From NCBI GenBank assembly GCA_030591795.1, contig JAUVAJ010000024.1, positions 1 to 10,525 of the forward strand: DNA of 10,525 bases, written 5' to 3'. Made by a program: the position numbers and the translations under genes. Numbering within the stretch: the stretch's first letter is position 1; every line of letters starts with the position of its first letter. The notes under the pieces are model-generated. The model saw nothing but the letters and a program-made list of their open reading frames with translations, was not told where the DNA came from and did not search any database. Below are positions 1 through 8,300 of this stretch, piece after piece. This DNA is from Desulfuromonadales bacterium. GTDB taxonomy: Bacteria; Desulfobacterota; Desulfuromonadia; Desulfuromonadales; UBA2294.

Positions 1-1833
1 GCCGCATTTATGCCGCTGCTTTATGTCGATGGAATGATGGGGAAGTTCATTAAAGTAATTCCGGCCATTGTCATTGCACTGATTGTGATCTCCCTGATTG
101 AGTGTCTGGTGATTTTGCCGGCGCATCTGGCGCATAGCAAGAAGCGTGAGGAGGAATTACAAGGTTTATGGGGGGTTATAGATCGTAACCGCAAACGTTT
201 CGGCAGCGGTATGGATCGCTTTGTCAACGGGCCTTTCCTGCGTCTGCTTGAACTTAATCTACGCAATCGCTATATCAGTGTCGCATTCGGTATTGCCGCT
301 CTGATTCTGACTGTTGGTCTGGTCCGTGGTGGTGTGATCAAATTTACCTTCATGCCGGAGGTTGAAGGCGACCGGATTTCAGCGACGGTACAGATGGATA
401 TTGGCACTCCGGTCGAAGAAACCTCGCGAGTGGTGCGTGCAGTGGATGCGGCGGCCCGGGCAGTAGTCGCAGAATTTGACCAGAAAGCGACTGACGGCAG
501 CACGATTCTGCGTGGCGTTTATTCCCTGGATGGTGCGACCGCTTCCGCCGGTGGCCCGGCTGGTGGTGCCGGTTCGGCGGCATCGCATCTTGGCAGCGTT
601 GCGTTACTATTGACCCGCAGCGAATATCGTGATGTATCGACTGCAGAAATCCGCCGGGTCTGGCAGGAAAAAATTGGCGATCACCCAGGTGTGCGCTCGC
701 TGACTTTCAGCTCTAACCTGGTACGAATGGGTGCCAATATCGATGTGCAGTTGGCGCATGATGATTTTGCTGTACTTGAATTGGCGGCAGAACGTATACG
801 CACGACACTTGGTGAATATCCGGGGGTCAGCGACATCGAAGACACCTACGCCAAAGGGAAGCGTGAACTGAGCTTGAAGCTGAGTGATGCCGGCAGGAGC
901 CTCGGCTTGACCGAAGCCGATCTGGCGCGTCAGGTGCGGGCTGCTTTTTATGGATCTGAGGCGCTGCGTCTGCAGCGGGGACGCAACGAGGTTAAGGTTA
1001 TAGTTCGTTATCCGGAAGCTGATCGGCGGCTTCTGGCCAGTCTTGAAACTATGTTGGTGCGAACTCCAAACGGTGGTGAAATACCGCTGCTTCGGGCAGC
1101 CGAAGTGCAGGAAGGTCGTGGTTTCTCGTCAATTAATCGGACTGATCGCAAGCGAGTGATTAATGTTACCGCCCGGGTCGATAGTCAGGTTAATAATGCT
1201 CAGGAAATTATCGATGAACTCAAGGCCGGCCTGCTGCTTGAGATGTCGCGTGATTATCCGGGTCTTGATTATGACATGGAGGGCGAGTCACGTGAACGGC
1301 GTGATTCGCTTGGCAGCATGCTCGAAGGCTTCAAACTGGCGTTGGTAATTATTTTCGTGCTGTTGGCTATTCCGTTTCGCAGCTACAGCCAACCGTTACT
1401 TATTATGTCGGCAATTCCATTCGGAATAGTTGGCGCGGTTCTCGGTCACTTGATTATGGGCTATAATCTCAGTCTGCTCAGTATGTTCGGGCTGGTTGCC
1501 CTGGCCGGGGTGGTAGTTAATGATTCATTGCTGTTGATCGATCGCGCCAACCGTAATCGCCGTAACGGACTCAATTCGCACGACAGCCTGGTTGAAGCAT
1601 CGACCCGGCGCTTCCGACCGATTATTCTGACCTCTCTGACCACCTTCTTTGGTCTGTCGCCGATGATAGTTGAAACCAGCGTACAGGCGCAATTTCTGAT
1701 TCCGATGGCGATCAGTCTCGGCTTCGGCATCCTGTTTGCCACTGGCATCACCCTGTTGTTGATCCCGTCACTCTATATGGTGCTGGATGATGTGCGGCGG
1801 GCGATCGGTTTCAAGGAACGGTTCACTGAATAG
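1..1833 (+). CDS. RND-family efflux transporter permease, C-terminal part (5' partial)
   Basis: The frame is open from base 1, so the gene begins upstream; 610 residues are present, roughly the last 60% of a protein that usually has a little over 1000. It is an inner-membrane proton-driven exporter of the AcrB/HAE1 type, normally working with a periplasmic adaptor and an outer-membrane channel. Seen here (window residue numbers): a hydrophobic segment near 18-40 ending ILPAHL (TM6), another at 91-112 (TM7), the FMPEVEGD motif at 117-124 opening the second periplasmic porter half, a Gly/Ala-rich loop at about 177-197, then TM8-12 from about 445 to 595. TM10 carries VVNDSLLLID (NDS at 507-509); the lysine found in AcrB TM10 appears to be absent, as in many relatives. 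The TM4 proton-relay aspartates would lie outside the window. The substrate cannot be told. Adaptor genes, if linked, must be upstream; the next gene downstream is unrelated ttcA, 76 bases away. Confidence 0.93.
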   Translation, partial: AAFMPLLYVDGMMGKFIKVIPAIVIALIVISLIECLVILPAHLAHSKKREEELQGLWGVIDRNRKRFGSGMDRFVNGPFLRLLELNLRNRYISVAFGIAALILTVGLVRGGVIKFTFMPEVEGDRISATVQMDIGTPVEETSRVVRAVDAAARAVVAEFDQKATDGSTILRGVYSLDGATASAGGPAGGAGSAASHLGSVALLLTRSEYRDVSTAEIRRVWQEKIGDHPGVRSLTFSSNLVRMGANIDVQLAHDDFAVLELAAERIRTTLGEYPGVSDIEDTYAKGKRELSLKLSDAGRSLGLTEADLARQVRAAFYGSEALRLQRGRNEVKVIVRYPEADRRLLASLETMLVRTPNGGEIPLLRAAEVQEGRGFSSINRTDRKRVINVTARVDSQVNNAQEIIDELKAGLLLEMSRDYPGLDYDMEGESRERRDSLGSMLEGFKLALVIIFVLLAIPFRSYSQPLLIMSAIPFGIVGAVLGHLIMGYNLSLLSMFGLVALAGVVVNDSLLLIDRANRNRRNGLNSHDSLVEASTRRFRPIILTSLTTFFGLSPMIVETSVQAQFLIPMAISLGFGILFATGITLLLIPSLYMVLDDVRRAIGFKERFTE

Positions 1834-1899
1834 CGGGTCGCAGTAAACAGTTAATGAGAAGGTTGCAGAATTTTTTCAGATCAGTCATTATCGCGTTCT

Positions 1900-1906
1900 G
1901 GAGAAG
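1900..1906 (+). promoter_or_regulatory. Ribosome-binding site of ttcA
   Basis: GGAGAAG ends three bases before the GTG at 1910, leaving six bases between the GGAG core and the start codon. It decides the GTG start, since no ATG with a comparable site lies nearby in frame. Confidence 0.7.
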
Positions 1907-1909
1907 AAC

Positions 1910-2671
1910 GTGGCCATTACTAAAACGAAATTATTTCGCAAAATCAAACGCTTGACCGGCAAGGCGATCGGCGATTTCAACCTCATTGAAGAGGGTGACC
2001 GGATCGCCGTTGCTCTGTCCGGCGGCAAAGATTCCTACACGCTGTTACATATACTTGGTGCGCTGCAGAGACGTGCGCCAATCGACTATGAATTGATTGT
2101 TGTAAATGTCGATGCCGGTTTTCCCGGTTATCAGCAGGATGTGATCGCGCGCCATATTGAAGAACATGGTTTCACCGGGCGGATGGAAGTGACGGACTGT
2201 TCCGGAATTATCGATCGGAAGCTGCGTCCCGGCACTTCTTATTGCGCCTTTTGTGCCCGACTGCGACGCGGTGCCCTATATTCGCTAGCCGACGAACTGG
2301 GCTGTAATAAAATTGCCTTGGGACACCATCTCGATGACCTGATCGAAACGCTGCTGTTAAATCAGTTTTATGCCGGTCGCCTGGCGGCGATGAGTCCGAA
2401 ACTGCAGGCCGAAAATGGCCGGCATACGGTAATCCGTCCACTGGCTTATGTTGCAGAGTCGATGATTATTGATTTTGCCCGGGAGCAGGAGTTCCCGATT
2501 ATCTGCTGTTCATGTCCGGTGCATGGTACCGTCGACCAGAAGCGCCAGCAGATGAAGCAGCTGATCTCACAGCTTGCCGAGGAAAACCCCGACATCCGTT
2601 ATAGTATGCTGACCGCGCTCGGAAATCTGCAACCGAGACACTTGCTGGATAAAAATCTGATAAACTCTTAA
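1910..2671 (+). CDS. ttcA: tRNA 2-thiocytidine(32) synthetase TtcA
   Basis: Cytoplasmic ATP-dependent enzyme of the PP-loop family that thiolates cytidine 32 of certain tRNAs using an iron-sulfur cluster. Of 253 residues, the ATP-binding PP-loop SGGKDS lies at 37-42, a CxxC pair at C112 and C115 (YCAFCARLRRG), the family motif GHHLDD at 138-143, and a second cysteine group IICCSCP at 197-203. By alignment from memory with E. coli TtcA, C112, C115 and C200 would be the three cluster ligands; C199 and C202 are extra neighbours. There is no N-terminal zinc finger, which argues against the related TtuA/Ncs6 group. It is shorter than E. coli TtcA (about 310 residues), mainly at the C-terminus. The start is GTG, chosen because GGAGAAG sits just upstream and the FRKIKR N-terminus fits the family. 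It follows the permease by 76 bases and precedes the PilZ gene by 36 bases, so co-transcription is likely. Confidence 0.92.
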   Translation: MAITKTKLFRKIKRLTGKAIGDFNLIEEGDRIAVALSGGKDSYTLLHILGALQRRAPIDYELIVVNVDAGFPGYQQDVIARHIEEHGFTGRMEVTDCSGIIDRKLRPGTSYCAFCARLRRGALYSLADELGCNKIALGHHLDDLIETLLLNQFYAGRLAAMSPKLQAENGRHTVIRPLAYVAESMIIDFAREQEFPIICCSCPVHGTVDQKRQQMKQLISQLAEENPDIRYSMLTALGNLQPRHLLDKNLINS

Positions 2672-2707
2672 CCGTGTAACTACAGTTTTCGAAAGATACA
2701 ACAACAA

Positions 2708-3409
2708 ATGCTGCAAGAGATCATCGACAGAGATACTATTGAAAAACGGGTCGCGGTCCGTACCGGTTCCGAGGCGTTTACTCAGATTCTGGAGCGACTG
2801 TTGCTGACCTGGGGGTTCGTTATTGGTAACCAGGATGACCAATCGGCGCTCCTGCTGCTCGAAGATGAGTGCGGTGAGCCGGTTGCTGGCCAGAAGACGG
2901 TTTGGCTGAGTAAATCGGAACAGGGTCAGCTCGGTCTGCCGGTCACAATTGAATCATTATGGCAAGTTCTGGAGCAACATTTTCACTCTCCACCACGGAT
3001 GCATATGCGTAAAACGGTGGATTTGCCAGCCCGGGTGTCGTTGCGCGGAGCATGGCACGAAACGCGCCTGAGCAGTCTGTCCGATATGGGCGCACGTTTC
3101 AGTCATGACCGGGAACTGGTTAAGCAAGAGCCGGTCATAATCGAACTGAGTCTCTTTGGCGCGCTGCTGCAATACCGAGGACAGGTTATTTTTTCGATGG
3201 CTGAGGGGCCAGCAGACGTGCCGATATTTCAGGCCGGTGTTGTCTTTCATAAACAGGACAGTACATTGCGTGATGATTTGTGTAGTTATCTGATCAGGCA
3301 GTATCTGGAAACGGTTCGCGCAGGGATGGAACTACAGGTGTTTCAGGCCGGGCTGGTTTTTTTCGATCTCGCTCCCGGGGTCAGAAACGCGTTTCTGGAG
3401 ACCGACTGA
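2708..3409 (+). CDS. PilZ-domain protein with degenerate receiver-like N-terminus
   Basis: Probable c-di-GMP-responsive protein of 233 residues with no signal peptide or membrane segment, so cytoplasmic. The PilZ domain covers about 95-200: RMHMR at 97-101 fits the RxxxR c-di-GMP motif, and SLSDMG at 123-128 matches the second motif (D/N)xSxxG except that its first position is Ser. The first 92 residues resemble a response-regulator receiver: helix-like AFTQILERLLLTWGF at 23-37, a hydrophobic LLLLED strand at 48-53, and LPVTIESLWQVLEQ at 77-90 like the LP-K-P/alpha-5 end of a receiver. The acidic pair, the phosphorylatable Asp in its normal context and the Lys are not seen, so it would be a pseudo-receiver (inference). 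After the PilZ core, FQAGxVF occurs at 174-180 and again at 212-218. The start codon has only a weak purine stretch (GAAAGA) upstream. It probably shares a transcript with ttcA. The biological output is unknown. Confidence 0.75.
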   Translation: MLQEIIDRDTIEKRVAVRTGSEAFTQILERLLLTWGFVIGNQDDQSALLLLEDECGEPVAGQKTVWLSKSEQGQLGLPVTIESLWQVLEQHFHSPPRMHMRKTVDLPARVSLRGAWHETRLSSLSDMGARFSHDRELVKQEPVIIELSLFGALLQYRGQVIFSMAEGPADVPIFQAGVVFHKQDSTLRDDLCSYLIRQYLETVRAGMELQVFQAGLVFFDLAPGVRNAFLETD

Positions 3410-3423
3410 GTTCACAGCTGTCT

Positions 3424-5322
3424 TTATTTCTTAAATATTTTACCCAGGACTGACGGTCCTTTGTCGTTGGGCGCCCGCATATTAATCAGGCGCAGTTCAC
3501 GTAGCGCTTCAGTACAGTCCGGATTACACTGAATAGCCCGTTCAAAGCGTTTAGCCGCTTCAGGCAGACGTCCCTCCGCCTTCAGCATGTAACCATGAAA
3601 CAGATGTGCCTTGTCGAGGTTGGCATTAAGCCGGATCGCTTTTTGAATTAACTCCTTAGCCTGGTTGAGCGTGCCCGGGTTCCCCTTGCCGGCCTTGAAT
3701 TTGGCTATAGCAAAGTAACAGAGGTATTCCGGTTCTTCCGGGCAGAGTTTGACCGCTTTTTCCAACGCCTGGTGTGCGTCTGCGAAATTGTTTTTTTTCA
3801 GATATACCATGCCGCGTTGGAAGGCGTTTTCAGCGTCCATAATCTCTGCTGCTTTGTCGCGCTTGTCCTTCTTTTTTCCTTGCAGTTGCGCCAGGTATTG
3901 GTGGCGTTTAACCGGGTTTGACAGGGTTTCGTACGCTTCGCTGATCCGCTGAAACAGAGCGTTAGCCTTCTGTTCAAGATCCAGTGAGAGCTGATCCTGT
4001 TGTAGTCGATCCGGGTGGTAGACTTTGGCCAGAACAACATAACAACGGCGGATGTCTTCATCTGTGGCATCTGTCTTGGTGCCGAGGATTTCGAAGAAAT
4101 TCTGCTGCATCATCCGCGTATAGTTTTGCATAAACTTCTGGCGCTGTTTCTTCTCCTCCGGTGAATCAGAAAACAGGCTGGTTCTCTTGTCCGGCGGCAG
4201 CTGTTCCTTGTGGCCGTCGAGGAGCTTCACCAGGAGCATTGATGCGATCAGGCACTTATTTTCAAAGCGCGACAGTGGGTAGCGGTCGAGAATCTGCTCA
4301 GATGTGTCGCAGCCATTACATTCCGCCAGAACTTTGGCTTCGTGCTGGAGCAGTTCAATATCCTGAAACCGGAAATGGGGATTGTCCGAGAGGGCCGGGT
4401 AGCTGTTCAGGTACGGTTTGAGCAACTGGTCGACCTTCGTTTCGTTGTAATAGGTGCGTATCCCATGCAGGATAATGTTGGCCGGTGAGAGATCGATCTG
4501 GGTTATGCTCTTTTTGAAATTGACGGCCGGGGTAAAGTGGTAGGTCCCTTTCTGCCAGGTAAATATCTCCAGCAGTTTTTCCGTCGCCTGTACCTCCAGA
4601 ACCTCTGAAATCTGCTCCTCTTTGAGCAAACCCATTTCAATCAGCACCGCACCCTGCATCTGCCCAGTCTCCTTGACCGTGCGCAAGGAGTCTTCACATT
4701 CTCGCTCGGTGATCAGGTCTTTGGCGACCAGAACATTGCCGAGGCATTCCCGAACCATATTGGAGCGGACAAAGATAGGATAGCCACCCTTGAAGTAGAT
4801 CGCTTTTTTACGATCGGCATGATTGATGTGCAGCAGTCCGGTGAGTTGCAGAGCGTAGAGGTTATGAATAAGTTTTGGAAATGGCGTAGTAGACAGATCG
4901 CCTTCGATTCGTGACGGTTTGCTGTTTGGCTGTTTATCGGTCTGTGCTTCTCCGTCAAGCAGTTCAAGGATTTTCTGATACAGAGTGTCGAGGCTGAATG
5001 GTTTGAGCAGGTAGGTCGAGGCGCCGTAAACTTCTATCGCCTCGCGAACTTGTTCACCACTGCGGTTGATTGCCGACATCAGGATGATCGGCAGTTTGTT
5101 GACTGGAATTTTTTTACGCAATTCAGCACAGGCTTCCAGTCCAGATATTCCGGGCAGGACAACATCGAAGACGGCCAGGGCGTAGTTGCCAGTTTTCAGT
5201 TTTGGCATTGCGTCCTCCGCCGAATTGTAACAGTCGACGGCAAAGCCCTTTAGGCTCAGGAATTCTTTAAGGAAGTGTCGAATACAATGATCATCATCGA
5301 CAATTGCGATACGGTTGTCCAT
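3424..5322 (-). CDS. Response regulator: receiver - DUF4388 - DnaJ domain - TPR protein
   Basis: A 632-residue soluble multidomain protein. The receiver (1-122) has an intact phosphorylation site: D10/D11 acidic pocket, phospho-acceptor D53, S83 and K107 followed by Pro. A DUF4388 (PatA N-terminal-like) region follows at about 138-310, recognisable from IEGDLSTTPFPKLIHNL and TGLLHI. A poorly defined linker at 318-370, probably winged-helix-like, contains a CNGC pair at 335-338. A J-domain at about 405-478 has its HPD motif at 436-438, the triad needed to stimulate DnaK ATPase. A charged stretch (KKKDKRDK, 483-490) leads into about three TPR-like repeats at 495-610. By family knowledge this would be a signal-controlled co-chaperone or assembly factor; the cognate kinase and clients are unknown and no kinase is adjacent. 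The ATG is well supported by AGGGGG at 5326-5331. It lies 66 bases after glnE on the same strand and converges with the PilZ gene. Confidence 0.9.
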   Translation of the reverse strand: MDNRIAIVDDDHCIRHFLKEFLSLKGFAVDCYNSAEDAMPKLKTGNYALAVFDVVLPGISGLEACAELRKKIPVNKLPIILMSAINRSGEQVREAIEVYGASTYLLKPFSLDTLYQKILELLDGEAQTDKQPNSKPSRIEGDLSTTPFPKLIHNLYALQLTGLLHINHADRKKAIYFKGGYPIFVRSNMVRECLGNVLVAKDLITERECEDSLRTVKETGQMQGAVLIEMGLLKEEQISEVLEVQATEKLLEIFTWQKGTYHFTPAVNFKKSITQIDLSPANIILHGIRTYYNETKVDQLLKPYLNSYPALSDNPHFRFQDIELLQHEAKVLAECNGCDTSEQILDRYPLSRFENKCLIASMLLVKLLDGHKEQLPPDKRTSLFSDSPEEKKQRQKFMQNYTRMMQQNFFEILGTKTDATDEDIRRCYVVLAKVYHPDRLQQDQLSLDLEQKANALFQRISEAYETLSNPVKRHQYLAQLQGKKKDKRDKAAEIMDAENAFQRGMVYLKKNNFADAHQALEKAVKLCPEEPEYLCYFAIAKFKAGKGNPGTLNQAKELIQKAIRLNANLDKAHLFHGYMLKAEGRLPEAAKRFERAIQCNPDCTEALRELRLINMRAPNDKGPSVLGKIFKK

Positions 5323-5344
5323 TATCCCCCTAGTTGATGCACTT

Positions 5345-5373
5345 GCAAAAAAGAATCAGATGGCGACGCCATC
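5345..5373 (-). terminator. Possible weak terminator or attenuator after glnE
   Basis: On the - strand, a perfect 6-bp stem with a 3-base loop (GATGGC GTC GCCATC, 5359-5373) lies 15 bases after the glnE stop. It is followed, after six bases, by a run of six T (5347-5352). The T-run is displaced from the stem, so termination may be partial. No other terminator is evident between glnE and the response regulator, whose ribosome-binding site begins about 15 bases further on. Confidence 0.4.
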
Positions 5374-5388
5374 ATAGTTCAGCCGTTT

Positions 5389-8300
5389 TCAGTCGCCGTG
5401 CGGAAGGAGTCGATTGAAAACAGCACGGATCCCTTCGGTGTTGTGGCGGTAATTTTTCAGTAGCACCTGATCCGGGTTGGCGTTTTCCTGGTAGCCAAGG
5501 CGGCGGGCCAACTTGTTCAGATAGACCGGGTCGTTCGGCAATTCATGAATTGACTGATCGTGAACCAGCCGCAGCATGTTTTCCATCTTACGCAGGAATT
5601 TGTAGCCATCCACCAGGGTCGCTACTTCAATATCCCCCAAAATACCTGCCTGATTCAGTTTCTGCAAGGCCTTTATGGTGTTCGTTTCGTGTAGTTCGGG
5701 TGTGTCAGCGCCGTGCAAAAGTTGCAGATACTGGGCGATAAACTCGACATCGACCATGCCGCCGCGGCCGGTTTTAATATTCAGTCGATCGTTACTTTCC
5801 CGGCCGATCTCTTTTTCCATCCTTGAGCGGAGCCGGGCAATCTCTACTGCCACATTGTCCGGCAGTGGAGCATCATAGGTCTGATGCTCAATCGATTTGC
5901 TCAAGGCGGAACTCAAGCGGGTATCTGTCTGCACCACTCTCGCCTTGACCAACGCTTGTCGTTCCCAGAGTTGGGACGAAGACTCGTGATAACTGTCGAA
6001 GGCGGACAGGCTGGTGACCAATGGTCCCTGGTTGCCGGAAGGGCGCAACCGGGTATCAATCTGGTAGACGTAACCATCCTGAGTGACCAGGGTCAGAATC
6101 GAAATGATCCGTTGGGCCAGACGTGAAAAATATTGGCGGTTTGACTGGGAGTTGAATCGTTCCGGGTCGGTACCATCGACGGCTCGGGTTTCACCATCGC
6201 CCTGGTAGACGAAGATGATGTCGAGGTCGGAGTGATAATTCAACTCCATGCCGCCGAGCTTGCCCATGCCGGCAATGACAAATTCAGCCGGCTGTGCTTC
6301 CTGAGTATCAGTTGTACAGTATGGCAGGCCGTAGCGGGGGATCAGTTCATCACGGGCAATATCGATCGCAGTCAGCAGACAACAATCAGCCAGGCAGGAG
6401 AGTTGGTAGGTTTTCTCCCCTTGTGGCGTATTGCCAAAAATATCATTCAGGGCGATGCGTAGAAACTCCTCATTACGGAATTTCCGCAGCACTTCCAGTT
6501 TCTGTTCGTAATCATTCGCTTCGGTCAGCAGTGTGGCTAGATCCATCTGCATGTCGGGCAACGCCTTGTAAGGAGTGGCGTAGGCACCGGAGACCAGAGC
6601 ATCGAGAATTTCCGGATGTTGGATGAAGATTCGGGTCAGAAACTGGCTGGTGCCGAACAGCGAGACCAGCAGTTTCATGGTCTTGTGGTTTTCCGCCAGC
6701 AAGGCAAAATAAGTGCCGCGAGCCCGTAAAGCCGATAGGAACCGCTCGACATTAGACAGGGTCATCTCCGGTTCCGGTGAATCGATCACCTCCTGCATCA
6801 ACAGGGGCGCGATCCGCTCCATATGCCGGTGAGCCTGTCGGGTTAACTGGCGATTCGGTGTTTCTCCCTTAAGAACCAGCAGACTGTTATAAGCGGCTTC
6901 CGGATTACTGAAGCCCCAACCTTCGAGCAGGTCTTTGATATAGTCCGGATCAGCTTCCGGGTCAAACAGATGTTCAATCTCCGGTCGGACTTCACTTTTC
7001 AGTTCAGTGTCGCCGGTATAAAACAGCTCACGGTAAATGTTTGAGACCGCCTCACGATGGCGTTCCAGTTCGGCTTCAAAGGTGGCGATGTCGATGAAAC
7101 CGCTACGCCTGGCCAGGGCCAGTAAAGCTTCGGGTCTGGTCGGCAGGTTGTGGGTCTGTTGCTCCTGAAAAACCTGGATCCGGTGTTCGACGTTGCGCAG
7201 GAAGGTATAAGCATTCTTCAGGGTTGTGACTTCATTCTCTTCGACCAATTCCTCAATGGCTAACTGGTCGAGAGCAGCCAGTGAATTGCGCAGGCGCAAA
7301 GACGATTTTTTGCCGGCATGAATCAACTGTAGCGCAGAGATGAAAAACTCGATTTCACGGATGCCACCGCGCCCGAGCTTGAGGTTGACTTCACCTTCTT
7401 GTATGCGGGTCAGACTGCTGTCAATTTTTTGCTTCATTCGCTTGATATCTTCGAGCATGGCGTAATCGAGGTGCCGGCGAAAAATGAAAGGTTCCAGCTC
7501 CTTGAGCAGGGTGTGGCCGAGGTCGAGGTCACCGGCGACCGGTCTCGCCTTGAGCAAGGCAGATCTTTCCCAACTCTGTCCCCAGCTTTCGTAATAGAGG
7601 ATACCACTGTCGAGCGGTTGGGCGATCTCGCCGCTACGGCCCTCGGGGCGCAGGTCGAGGTCGACCCGGAAGACAAAGCCGTGTTCGGTCGCCTGGCCGA
7701 TCGCTTTGTTGATCATATCTGAAAGTTTAACGAAATAGGTGTGTGCCGGAATCTTGTTGATCCGGTCGCCATGTGGCGAGGCGATGCCGGTCGTCTCGCC
7801 TTTTTCGGAGAGGTAGAAGTACATCAAGTCAATATCTGACGAGAAATTCAGCTCCCGGCCGCCGAGTTTGCCCATGCCGAGAATAGTGAAGGTTGCTTCC
7901 TGCAGTTCGCCGCCATCTGGAGAAACCATCGGTGTACCGAATTCAGCCTGGAGCAGGTTGTTGCAGATTTCGTAGGCACGCTGCAAGGTCGCTCCGGCCA
8001 GTGCCGCCAACTCGTCGGTTACGCCGACTAATTCGGCCAGTCCGCAGAGGTCGCGGCTGCCGATACGGAGCATTTCCTGCGCTTTGTAACCGCGCAGTTT
8101 TTCCTGGAGGTCATCAAAGGTTGCGCTGTCGGGGATAGCTGCGGCGAGATCAGTGTTCATCTCTGCTTCGCACTTGGCTCGATCGATCGCCGCGTTGCCG
8201 AACAGTTCTTGCAGGTAGTCCGGTTTGCGACAGAGAATGCCGGTCAAAAACTGCGAGGCGCCGAGGATGGTCAACAGTTGCTGGCATCGTTCCGGGCGGG

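Noticed and set aside
529..591. Gly/Ala-rich stretch in the RND permease as a possible insertion
   Set aside because: Glycine-rich loops at this place occur in related RND permeases, and the reading frame and flanking homology are undisturbed.
1863..1891. Sigma-70-like promoter for ttcA (TTGCAG, 17 bases, CATTAT)
   Set aside because: Only three of six and four of six consensus bases match, and the implied start point would fall almost on the ribosome-binding site.
5340..5362. Sigma-54-like element upstream of the response regulator (TG-N10-GC, - strand)
   Set aside because: The invariant GG of the -24 element is TG here and most other consensus positions fail.
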